Of a DNA stretch of 5,555 bases, positions 1-4,600 are shown in pieces. Numbering within the stretch: position 1 is the stretch's first letter; every line of letters starts with the position of its first letter. Source of the DNA: Actinobacteria bacterium UBA3028 (GTDB lineage Bacteria > Actinomycetota > Actinomycetes > Nanopelagicales > Nanopelagicaceae); contig DFDL01000051.1 in NCBI GenBank assembly GCA_002367715.1, positions 1-5,555 of the forward strand, read 5' to 3'. The translations under genes and the position numbers were made by a program. The notes beneath the pieces are model-generated. The model made no database searches, was not told the origin of the DNA, and was given only the letters and a program-made list of their open reading frames with translations.

Positions 1-192
1 GGGGCTATTGCAAAGCCACGTCAGATAGTCGTTGTAAATGAGCTACCTAAGACCCGCAGCGGAAAGATTATGCGCCGGCTGCTGCAAGATGTTGCAGAAG
101 ACCGAGCGGTCGGTGACTCCACAACTCTTGCAGATCCAAATGTTATGAAGCTAATTCGCGCCGGTCTAGATTCGGGAAAGAGTGAAGATTAA
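1..192 (+). CDS. acs: Acetyl-coenzyme A synthetase, C-terminal end (5'-truncated by window edge)
   Basis: This is the last 63 codons of an AMP-forming acetyl-CoA synthetase, which converts acetate, ATP and CoA to acetyl-CoA in the cytoplasm. The fragment begins in frame at base 1 and ends at a TAA (190-192). It carries the family's C-terminal signature PKTRSGKIMRR at fragment residues 16-26. The Lys of SGK (fragment residue 22) is the catalytic lysine that is reversibly acetylated in characterised Acs enzymes. A second conserved stretch, DSTTLADP, follows at residues 39-46 and matches the tail of bacterial Acs, separating it from other acyl-CoA ligases. The protein ends about 15 residues after that stretch, as is normal for the family. 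It is convergent with the sulfur-related minus-strand genes, and its stop overlaps that of a possible micro-ORF on the other strand. An acs gene near this cluster is also known in mycobacteria. Confidence 0.93.
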   Translation, partial: GAIAKPRQIVVVNELPKTRSGKIMRRLLQDVAEDRAVGDSTTLADPNVMKLIRAGLDSGKSED

Positions 193-263
193 TTCTTTCC
201 GAATAATCTGCTGAAAAGTCCTGGACCTTTAGGCTCTACCGGATCATTCTCTTCCTTCTCCAT
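189..263 (-). CDS. Possible 24-residue micro-protein downstream of the rhodanese gene
   Basis: An uninterrupted small reading frame starts with ATG (263-261) 14 bases after the rhodanese stop and ends at TAA (191-189), sharing TTAA with the oppositely oriented acs stop. The peptide has an acidic first half (MEKEENDPVEP) and a short basic, amphipathic-looking tail with Phe-Ser-Arg-Leu-Phe-Gly-Lys (residues 17-23). It fills nearly all of an otherwise empty 85-base gap and is co-directional with the repressor and rhodanese genes, so it could be the last gene of that operon. Against it: the upstream bases are AATATAAAAATAAG, with no good Shine-Dalgarno sequence, and a frame this short can occur by chance. 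I recognise no family. Its role, if it is real, is unknown. Confidence 0.33.
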   Translation of the reverse strand: MEKEENDPVEPKGPGLFSRLFGKN

Positions 264-277
264 CTTATTTTTATATT

Positions 278-664
278 TTAATCTTGAACTACGGTTTGAC
301 CTGCGCCAGCCCAGGCACCGATTCCACCGTTTAAGTTATAGAGCGAGGTAAAACCTAGCTTCGCCATTTGCGATGCGGCAATTGCTGATCGCCTTCCACT
401 CTGACAGTAAATGGCATAAGTTTTGGTCTTATCTAAATTCGCAACTTGATTTGCGAATTCTCCAGTTTCAACATCGATATTTATCGAATTAGAGATATGT
501 CCGGCAGCGAATTCGCCAGAGGTACGAACATCTAGAACTACAACAGATTCATCTGAGATAGTTTTAGCAAAGTCTCCAACGCTCTGATTTGTTGTTGAAT
601 CTGAAGAGCCACATCCAGTTAGGAATAGCGCTGAGATACTTAGAATTGCAAATAGTTTTCTCAC
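278..664 (-). CDS. Rhodanese-domain lipoprotein (exported sulfurtransferase)
   Basis: A 128-residue single-domain rhodanese that should sit on the outer face of the cytoplasmic membrane. Residues 1-18 form a lipoprotein signal peptide (MRK, a hydrophobic core, then lipobox LTGC with Cys18 as the lipidated residue), followed by a Ser/Thr-rich linker. The rhodanese fold spans about 28-122. LDVRTSGEFAAGHI (44-57) is the CH2A-like motif, the active-site loop is CQSGRRS with catalytic Cys87, and NLNGGIGAW (110-118) is the usual C-terminal signature. Rhodaneses carry sulfane sulfur as a persulfide on that Cys; donor and acceptor here are unknown. The start is GTG (664-662), two bases after the repressor stop, so translation is probably coupled. 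This start gives a clean signal peptide with the lipobox at the right distance. The tight link to a CstR-like repressor suggests sulfide or persulfide control. Confidence 0.88.
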   Translation of the reverse strand: MRKLFAILSISALFLTGCGSSDSTTNQSVGDFAKTISDESVVVLDVRTSGEFAAGHISNSINIDVETGEFANQVANLDKTKTYAIYCQSGRRSAIAASQMAKLGFTSLYNLNGGIGAWAGAGQTVVQD

Positions 665-666
665 GG

Positions 667-954
667 TTACGCCAGACTTAAAAATAGTTTTTGAAGCTTC
701 TCGGTAACTGCATCAGAATTTGTCTTACCTTCAACTATGCACTCTTTGAGACTTGCTGAGATTAAAGTAAATGCTGCAGTATTAATTGCTTTACTGACTG
801 CTGACATTTGAATAACGATCTCATCACAACTTCTGCCCTCCTCAAGCATGCGAGAGACTGCGCCAAGTTGACCTTGTGCCCGTTTCACGCGCTTTGATAT
901 CGCCTCAATCTGATCTCGATCAGAAAGTACATGCGATGTTGTTGATTTAGCCAT
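667..954 (-). CDS. CsoR/CstR-family transcriptional repressor, probably thiol/persulfide-sensing
   Basis: An all-helical DUF156 (CsoR/RcnR/FrmR/CstR) repressor of 95 residues. I chose ATG 954-952 because GGAGG lies five bases upstream. An in-frame GTG at 966 would add four residues but would place the start codon on the SD itself. The helix-1 signature RVKRAQGQLGAVSRMLEEGRSC is visible at residues 22-43. Aligned by eye to M. tuberculosis CsoR (Cys36, His61, Cys65), this protein has Cys43, Ser68 and Cys72: both cysteines are kept and the copper-ligand His is lost. CstR-type persulfide sensors likewise keep two cysteines at this spacing without the His, where they form di- or trisulfide bridges. 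With a rhodanese gene directly downstream, sulfide/persulfide sensing is the better guess, though it is not proven. The palindrome 35 bases upstream is the likely autoregulatory operator. There is no DNA-binding HTH, as is normal for the family. Confidence 0.9.
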   Translation of the reverse strand: MAKSTTSHVLSDRDQIEAISKRVKRAQGQLGAVSRMLEEGRSCDEIVIQMSAVSKAINTAAFTLISASLKECIVEGKTNSDAVTEKLQKLFLSLA

Positions 955-959
955 GAGAG

Positions 960-964
960 CCTCC
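960..964 (-). promoter_or_regulatory. Shine-Dalgarno deciding the repressor start
   Basis: GGAGG on the minus strand, followed by CTCTC and the ATG at 954-952. This five-base spacing favours ATG 954 over the in-frame GTG at 966, which overlaps the site. Confidence 0.7.
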
Positions 965-986
965 ACTCGCTATTTCCGCCTACTTT

Positions 987-992
987 ATCATA
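987..992 (-). promoter_or_regulatory. Possible -10 element of the repressor-rhodanese operon
   Basis: The minus strand reads TATGAT, a close match to the sigma-70-type TATAAT, and would start transcription near 980. It overlaps one end of the 18-bp palindrome, so a repressor bound there would block RNA polymerase. TTGGAG at 1020-1015 resembles a -35 box but sits 22 bases away, which is too far for a normal spacer. The -35 is therefore unresolved. Confidence 0.4.
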
Positions 993-1006
993 CCCCTAGG
1001 GGTATG
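989..1006. promoter_or_regulatory. Perfect 18-bp palindrome, likely CsoR/CstR-type operator
   Basis: CATACCCCTAGGGGTATG reads identically on both strands without a mismatch. A run of C, a central TA step, a run of G and A/T-containing flanks is the architecture described for CsoR- and CstR-family operators. It lies between the cvpA stop and the repressor ATG and overlaps a good -10 hexamer, as expected for autorepression. It has no loop and no following U-tract, so it is not a convincing rho-independent terminator for cvpA. Assignment to the adjacent repressor is an inference from position and pattern. Confidence 0.78.
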
Positions 1007-1023
1007 GGTAGCTCCTCCAACTA

Positions 1024-1515
1024 TTATTTAGTGAGGCTATCAACGCGATCGGTGACGGTTTTAATGATCTGCGGAGTATAAGAATCAATCTCCTGGTAAA
1101 TCTTGCTCGTTGGGATATTTTCATCTGCCCAGCTCCATGGTGTTGCAATACAGATAGTCGCAATTAAATAGGCCATAAGTAGCGTGCGAATAAGAGAGAA
1201 GGCCGCGCCAAGCAATGAATCTGCCCACTTAAAAGGGCCAAACAAGATTTTGCTATGGAAAAATTTGGCGAATTTAATTAGCGCCCACTGGCCTATCGTA
1301 GATCCGATTGAGATCGCAAGAAGTAAAAGAGCAAATTTAGCTAGGATGTTCTCCCAGCTCTGCAGAAAATTCCAACCTAGAGCTAAACCCAAAACACCGC
1401 CGCCAACAAATCCAATCATGGAAAATATTGATTTTATAAATCCAGTTCGATAACCAGCTACAAATGCGAGAACAGTTAGTACGCCAAGTATTAAATCTAC
1501 CCAGTTATATTTCAT
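1024..1515 (-). CDS. CvpA-family integral membrane protein (protease-less MarP-like)
   Basis: A 163-residue CvpA-domain membrane protein. Four hydrophobic segments are visible at about 6-22, 29-50, 60-80 and 100-122. The N-terminal pattern WVDLILGVL...AGYRTGFIKS is typical of the family, with the Gly-rich second segment FVGGGVLGLALG. A polar tail of about 40 residues follows. In mycobacteria the gene in this position is MarP, a CvpA-like membrane domain fused to an extracytoplasmic trypsin-like serine protease that works in acid and oxidative stress. Here the protein ends soon after the membrane domain, with no room for a protease. CvpA proteins are linked to colicin V export and envelope homeostasis, but no precise activity is known. 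The ATG overlaps the thioredoxin stop (ATGA), showing an operon with nth and the TlpA-like gene. The function given is family-level only. Confidence 0.82.
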   Translation of the reverse strand: MKYNWVDLILGVLTVLAFVAGYRTGFIKSIFSMIGFVGGGVLGLALGWNFLQSWENILAKFALLLLAISIGSTIGQWALIKFAKFFHSKILFGPFKWADSLLGAAFSLIRTLLMAYLIATICIATPWSWADENIPTSKIYQEIDSYTPQIIKTVTDRVDSLTK

Positions 1516-2060
1516 ACCTTAATCCCCAAATACTTCTCGACCTCCGCAAACAATATCTCTTGTGATGCGATTACCCCGATATGGCGATAGGTAACTTTGC
1601 CACTGGCATCTATGAACCAGGTAACTGGAACTCCAAAACCAAAAGTTCCTTTGCTTCTGCCATCGTCATCAAATAGATTTGGCCAAGTGATTCCCTGTTG
1701 GACTACAAAGTCTCGCGGAGTCGCCATGTCAGGCTCGTCGATATTTATTCCGACAATTGCAACTTTTTTACTCTGTGCCAGAGCTACTAAAAACGGCATC
1801 TCTAACTTGCATGGTGGGCACCAAGATCCCCAAACATTTATAAGTACTGGTCCACGAATTGCTTCAAGGATTACTTCAGATTTTCCATCTAAACATTGAA
1901 ACTTTGTGCCGCTAGTTATCTTCGGATCTATATTGATTTGGTCACAAGATTCAACAAAACCAACTTGGTTATTAGCGCTTATGTTTTCTGCCTTATCTCT
2001 AGTCAGCCCGAAGGAGGCTAAGAAAATCACCGCAACAATCGCTGCTACAACGTACTTCAT
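1512..2060 (-). CDS. TlpA/ResA-like membrane-anchored thioredoxin
   Basis: A 182-residue thiol-disulfide oxidoreductase. Residues 3-19 form an uncleaved-looking signal anchor (VVAAIVAVIFLASFG). The thioredoxin fold, from about residue 50 onward, faces outside. The active site is WCPPC (Trp80, Cys81, Cys84) in the context NVWGSWCPPCKLEMPFL, and the cis-proline loop is GVPVTW (Pro145). WCPPC is usual for TlpA/ResA/CcmG-type proteins, which reduce disulfides outside the membrane, often in cytochrome c maturation or envelope repair. Two further cysteines (Cys39, Cys56) precede the core and could form a structural disulfide. The M. tuberculosis gene in the equivalent place (next to nth and marP) is also a thioredoxin-like membrane protein. 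Its ATG overlaps the nth stop and its stop overlaps the cvpA start, both as ATGA, so translation is coupled. No cytochrome biogenesis genes are in the window, so the substrate is undetermined. Confidence 0.88.
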   Translation of the reverse strand: MKYVVAAIVAVIFLASFGLTRDKAENISANNQVGFVESCDQINIDPKITSGTKFQCLDGKSEVILEAIRGPVLINVWGSWCPPCKLEMPFLVALAQSKKVAIVGINIDEPDMATPRDFVVQQGITWPNLFDDDGRSKGTFGFGVPVTWFIDASGKVTYRHIGVIASQEILFAEVEKYLGIKV

Positions 2061-2737
2061 CGGAAATCTTCATCTCGTTTAACTAGCGCCATGGCTTTAA
2101 CTTTATCCATTTCTCCGATGCCAAATGAAGGACACAACTTCGCTAATGGACAGGCGGCGCAGGCGGGCTTTCTAGAATGGCAGATTCTGCGGCCATGCCA
2201 GATCATTCGCTGCGAGAGATTTGTCCATTCGTTGCGAGCAATCAGAGCTCCGACCTCAAACTCGACTTTCACTGGATCCATTGATTTACTCCAGCCAAAG
2301 CGGCGGCTCAAGCGGCCAAAGTGGGTATCAACCGTTATCCCAGGAATATCAAAGGCATGTCCTAGAACTACATTCGCTGTTTTGCGCCCGACGCCAGGAA
2401 GTTTTACAAGTTGCGTTAAATCGGGCGGAACTTCGCCGCCATATTCATCCATAATTTTTATTGATAGGCCTTTTAAGCTCCGAGCTTTGCTGCGAAAGAA
2501 TCCCGTTGAATGAATTAGCTCTTCAATTACCAATAGATCAGCGCCTGCCATTTTTTTAGGAGTTCCGAATTTTTTAAATAACTTGGGAGTCACCCTATTC
2601 ACCCGCTTATCGGTGCATTGCGCTGATAAAACTGTCGCGCATAAAAGTTGAAATGGTGTTTTAAAATCTAACTCGCATCGAACATCTGGGTAAGTCTTAG
2701 TCAGAACCCGATAGATAGCACGGGGTTGGCTGGTCAT
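2057..2737 (-). CDS. nth: Endonuclease III, DNA glycosylase/AP lyase
   Basis: A 226-residue endonuclease III that excises oxidised pyrimidines and cleaves the abasic site during base-excision repair. The helix-hairpin-helix LPGVGRKTANVVLGHAF (113-129) contains catalytic Lys119. VDTHFGRL (136-143) holds the catalytic Asp137. The [4Fe-4S] cluster cysteines are Cys186, Cys193, Cys196 and Cys202 in the exact C-x6-C-x2-C-x5-C spacing. LSAQCTDKRVNRVTPKLF (38-55) is the usual DNA-contact region. Length and motif order are normal, so the enzyme should be active. It begins the nth-thioredoxin-cvpA operon, overlapping the next gene by four bases, and is divergent from crp, as in mycobacteria. The ATG (2737-2735) has no clear SD; TAGCCT lies six bases upstream, suggesting a leaderless transcript. 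Confidence 0.96.
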   Translation of the reverse strand: MTSQPRAIYRVLTKTYPDVRCELDFKTPFQLLCATVLSAQCTDKRVNRVTPKLFKKFGTPKKMAGADLLVIEELIHSTGFFRSKARSLKGLSIKIMDEYGGEVPPDLTQLVKLPGVGRKTANVVLGHAFDIPGITVDTHFGRLSRRFGWSKSMDPVKVEFEVGALIARNEWTNLSQRMIWHGRRICHSRKPACAACPLAKLCPSFGIGEMDKVKAMALVKRDEDFR

Positions 2738-2743
2738 GCGCTA

Positions 2744-2749
2744 AGGCTA
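2744..2749 (-). promoter_or_regulatory. Possible -10 of a leaderless nth promoter
   Basis: The minus strand reads TAGCCT, matching the TANNNT pattern of actinobacterial -10 boxes, followed by exactly six bases and the nth ATG. Transcription would start at or next to the start codon, which would explain the missing Shine-Dalgarno. No good -35 is visible at 16-19 bases. Confidence 0.45.
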
Positions 2750-2780
2750 ACCTGATTGGAGTTAGAAGCGCCATTACAGG

Positions 2781-2786
2781 TATCCT
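2781..2786 (+). promoter_or_regulatory. Possible -10 of a leaderless crp promoter
   Basis: TATCCT is followed by TTGCAA and then ATG at 2793, the same six-base spacing seen for nth on the other strand. TTGGAG at 2756-2761 could be a weak -35 with a 19-base spacer. The spacing argues that the real start is ATG 2793, because the upstream in-frame TTG (2787) would lie before the transcription start. Confidence 0.5.
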
Positions 2787-2792
2787 TTGCAA

Positions 2793-3491
2793 ATGCCTAC
2801 CCCAAAGGAAATTAACGATGAAGCTGTCGTTCGCAGGGCCCCACTATTTAGTGCTCTAGATGATGCAGAAGCATCCTCACTTCGCGAATCGATGGTTCTG
2901 GTAAAAGTTTCAAAGGGGAATACGCTCTTTAAAGAGGGTGATGACGGTAATCGGTTATATGTAGTCCTCGAAGGAAAATTAAAACTTGGTATTACTTCAA
3001 ATGACGGCAGAGAGAATTTACTTTCAATTCTTGGGCCAGGTGAAATGTTCGGTGAACTCTCCCTCTTTGATCCAGGGCCACGCACTGCAACTGCGACTGC
3101 TGTAACAGATGCTCGCCTGCTCTCACTTGCACATGATCAGGTAATTGGCTGGGTATCTGAACATCCAAAAGTTTCATTGCAATTACTCGGGCGACTTGCA
3201 CAGAGGCTGCGTCGCAGTAATGAAGTTTTGGCAGACTTGGTCTTCTCTGATGTACCTGGCCGTGTCGCAAAAGCAATTATGGATCTAGGTGAGCGCTTCG
3301 GAGTTAAAAAGGCGGATGGTTTATATGTAAACCATGATCTAACCCAGGAAGAGCTCGCACAACTTGTAGGAGCCTCTCGTGAGACTGTAAATAAAGCACT
3401 TGCTGATTTCGCAGGACGTGGCTGGGTTCGACTAGAGCCTCGCTCTGTTGTCGTTCTAGATATCGACCGATTATCAAAGCGCGGTCAATAA
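2793..3491 (+). CDS. crp: Crp/GlxR-type cAMP receptor-like transcription regulator
   Basis: A 232-residue Crp/Fnr-superfamily global regulator of the actinobacterial Crp/GlxR type (resembling M. tuberculosis Rv3676). The N-terminal cyclic-nucleotide-binding beta-roll covers about 15-125 and includes the phosphate-binding cassette GELSLFDPGPRTATAT (87-102), whose Gly-Glu and Arg-Thr residues contact cAMP in Crp proteins. A dimerisation helix (about 126-150) follows, then SDVPGRVAKAI (152-162). The C-terminal winged HTH has the recognition segment TQEELAQLVGASRETVNKALADF (184-206) with the typical Arg-Glu DNA contacts. I chose ATG 2793, the first ATG in frame, because a -10 box sits six bases upstream; a TTG at 2787 would add two residues. 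Everything needed for cAMP and DNA binding appears intact. It diverges from nth, and its stop lies 14 bases from the convergent ridA stop. Targets cannot be told from this window; no TGTGA-N6-TCACA site was seen nearby. Confidence 0.94.
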   Translation: MPTPKEINDEAVVRRAPLFSALDDAEASSLRESMVLVKVSKGNTLFKEGDDGNRLYVVLEGKLKLGITSNDGRENLLSILGPGEMFGELSLFDPGPRTATATAVTDARLLSLAHDQVIGWVSEHPKVSLQLLGRLAQRLRRSNEVLADLVFSDVPGRVAKAIMDLGERFGVKKADGLYVNHDLTQEELAQLVGASRETVNKALADFAGRGWVRLEPRSVVVLDIDRLSKRGQ

Positions 3492-3505
3492 AACTTACAA
3501 GACTT

Positions 3506-3964
3506 TTACTTTAGTTCGAAAGTTAATTCGACTTCGACTGGTGAGTTAAGCGGTAACTCTGCAACGCCAAGAGCTGAACGTGCATGCTTTCCATTTACAT
3601 CGCCCCAGAGCGCCAAAAGTAATTCGGAAGCGCCATTTATGACTGCTGGTTGATTTACAAAACCAGGAGCGCCGTTTACATATCCAACTACTCGGACAAT
3701 TCGGGCTACATCATCAATATCTGCAACAAGATTGAGCGCAGCTAAAGCATTTAGTGCACATAGTTGGGCGAGCTCTTTAGCCTGATCAACAGTTACTTCG
3801 GCGCCAACTTTTCCAGTCATTGCAATTGCGCCATTTAACATTGGTAGCTGGCCAGCTGTGAAAACTAATTTTCCAGTTTTTACCGCTGGGACATATGCAG
3901 CAAGTGGCGCTGCAGCTACCGGAAGGTCTAGTCCAAGTTCTTTAATTTTTTGGCGGATGCTCAT
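3506..3964 (-). CDS. RidA/YjgF-family protein (probable enamine/imine deaminase type)
   Basis: A 152-residue RidA (YjgF/YER057c/UK114) protein. Such proteins hydrolyse reactive 2-aminoacrylate-type enamines/imines released by PLP enzymes, working as cytoplasmic trimers. VFTAGQLPMLNGAIAMTGKVG (34-54) matches the family's substrate-pocket strand region, and AKELAQLCALNALAAL (62-77) the central helix. HARSALGVAELPLNSPVEVELTFE (127-150) is the C-terminal signature, in which Arg129 aligns with the carboxylate-binding Arg105 of E. coli RidA. At about 150 residues it is longer than canonical RidA (about 128) and fits the longer RidA-like subfamily found next to crp in mycobacteria, so the substrate may differ. 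The ATG overlaps the DUF4177 stop (TAATG) and there is only a weak SD, pointing to translational coupling. It is the last gene of the yqeY-DUF4177-ridA operon. Confidence 0.88.
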   Translation of the reverse strand: MSIRQKIKELGLDLPVAAAPLAAYVPAVKTGKLVFTAGQLPMLNGAIAMTGKVGAEVTVDQAKELAQLCALNALAALNLVADIDDVARIVRVVGYVNGAPGFVNQPAVINGASELLLALWGDVNGKHARSALGVAELPLNSPVEVELTFELK

Positions 3965-4122
3965 TAAGCAATCTCACGCTTCATATATGCAACAAGTTGT
4001 TCACCTGTACCAGGTGCTGGGATTACTTGAACGAGCTCCCAACCATCTGAACCCCAAGTATCTAAAATTTGTTTTGTAGCATGTGATAAAAGTGGAACGG
4101 TTGCATATTCATACTTAGTCAT
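3964..4122 (-). CDS. Small DUF4177 protein
   Basis: A 52-residue protein between yqeY and ridA. It opens with MTKYEYATVPLLSHATKQIL and has the DUF4177 hallmark GWELVQV (residues 27-33), ending in a short basic tail (YMKREIA). The pattern closely matches the small protein encoded beside ridA in mycobacteria (Rv3678A type) and Streptomyces. No biochemical function is established that I know of. A strong SD, GGAGG, sits six bases before the ATG (4122-4120), inside the last codons of yqeY. The start overlaps the yqeY stop by one base and the stop overlaps the ridA start in the same TAATG arrangement. The conserved pairing suggests a role linked to the RidA-like protein, but that is inference. Confidence 0.9.
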   Translation of the reverse strand: MTKYEYATVPLLSHATKQILDTWGSDGWELVQVIPAPGTGEQLVAYMKREIA

Positions 4123-4580
4123 TAGTTTCCTCCAGTAAGTGCTGCTTTAACTAACCCTGAAACTAGTCCACCATCTGCTTTGCCGGCAACTTTAGGTTGG
4201 ATTGCTTTCATTACAAGGCCCATTCCTGCAGGCCCTGATGCTCCGGTCTCGGCAATCGCATCAGCAATTATCTTGGTGATATCTTCTTGTGAAAGTTGTT
4301 CTGGAAGATATTCGGTAATTACTCTGCCTTCCTTGGTCTCTTGCTCTGCGCGATCAGCGCGACCGGCATCTTTAAATGCATCTGCAGCTTCCCGGCGCTT
4401 CTTCGCCTCTCGGGATAAGACTGTGATGATTTCAGCATCACTTAGAACTCGTGCGCTCTTGCCAGATACCTCTTCATTTGTAATCGCAGTTAAAACCATA
4501 CGAATTGTTCCGGAGCGAAGCTCATCTCTTGAGCGGATGGCCTCGGTTAAATCGCTATGAAGTCGTTCTTTTAGTCCCAT
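4122..4580 (-). CDS. yqeY: GatB/YqeY-domain protein
   Basis: A 152-residue stand-alone GatB/YqeY-domain protein. The fold is related to the tail domain of the GatB subunit of Asp-tRNA(Asn)/Glu-tRNA(Gln) amidotransferase, which contacts tRNA; the function of free-standing YqeY is not established. The sequence shows LKERLHSDLTEAIRSRDELR (3-22), the helical EAKKRREAADAFKDAGR stretch (58-74), then EYLPEQLSQEDI (90-101). GMGLVMKAIQPKVAGKADGGLV (119-140) is the typical end of the family. Length is normal (about 150). It leads the operon with DUF4177 and ridA and is divergent from the metallophosphoesterase, a neighbour it also has in Streptomyces as I recall. The first ATG (4580) was taken because MGLKERL matches family N-termini; there is no clear SD in the 20-base divergent gap. 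Confidence 0.92.
   Translation of the reverse strand: MGLKERLHSDLTEAIRSRDELRSGTIRMVLTAITNEEVSGKSARVLSDAEIITVLSREAKKRREAADAFKDAGRADRAEQETKEGRVITEYLPEQLSQEDITKIIADAIAETGASGPAGMGLVMKAIQPKVAGKADGGLVSGLVKAALTGGN
4129..4133 (-). promoter_or_regulatory. Strong internal Shine-Dalgarno for the DUF4177 gene
   Basis: GGAGG on the minus strand lies six bases before the ATG at 4122-4120, embedded in the Gly-Gly-Asn codons that end yqeY. It supports the 52-residue DUF4177 gene as a real, efficiently translated cistron. Confidence 0.72.
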
Positions 4581-4585
4581 AGCGG

Positions 4586-4591
4586 TATCTT
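4586..4591 (+). promoter_or_regulatory. Possible -10 element for the metallophosphoesterase gene
   Basis: TATCTT fits the TANNNT pattern and ends nine bases before the ATG at 4601, in the 20-base gap between two divergent genes. It would give a leader of only a few bases. No Shine-Dalgarno is visible. The evidence is spacing and pattern only. Confidence 0.3.
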
Positions 4592-4600
4592 CTCACGCCT

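Noticed and set aside
193..277. Terminator between acs and the rhodanese gene
   Set aside because: Only a poor inverted repeat (CCT...AGG around 221-233) was found, with no G/C-rich stem plus U-run. The stretch is better explained by the possible micro-ORF or as a plain spacer.
955..966. GTG start at 966 extending the repressor by four residues
   Set aside because: The GGAGG needed for initiation lies at 964-960, well placed for ATG 954 but overlapping the GTG. The extra residues match nothing expected.
989..1006. Palindrome as a rho-independent terminator of cvpA
   Set aside because: It has no loop bases at its centre and no U-tract on either strand. Its position and overlap with a -10 box fit an operator better.
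1597..1899. 100-codon open frame on the plus strand
   Set aside because: It is antisense to the TlpA-like gene with WCPPC and cis-Pro motifs. Its translation shows no domain.
2787..2792. TTG start two codons upstream for the Crp-like regulator
   Set aside because: A -10 hexamer ends at 2786, so transcription should begin near 2793, the ATG. The TTG would not be in the message.
2774..3085. 103-codon open frame on the minus strand over the crp gene
   Set aside because: It is a shadow of the clearly recognised Crp coding frame. The translation is low-complexity Ser/Pro/Arg.
3508..3523. ACTTT-AGTTCG-AAAGT hairpin near the crp/ridA convergent ends
   Set aside because: The stem is only five A/T-rich pairs, lies inside the ridA end and lacks a U-tract, so it is not a credible terminator.
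4180..4560. 126-codon open frame on the plus strand
   Set aside because: It lies wholly antisense to yqeY, whose protein has clear family motifs. The plus-strand translation is Ser/Ala/Arg-rich with no recognisable domain.
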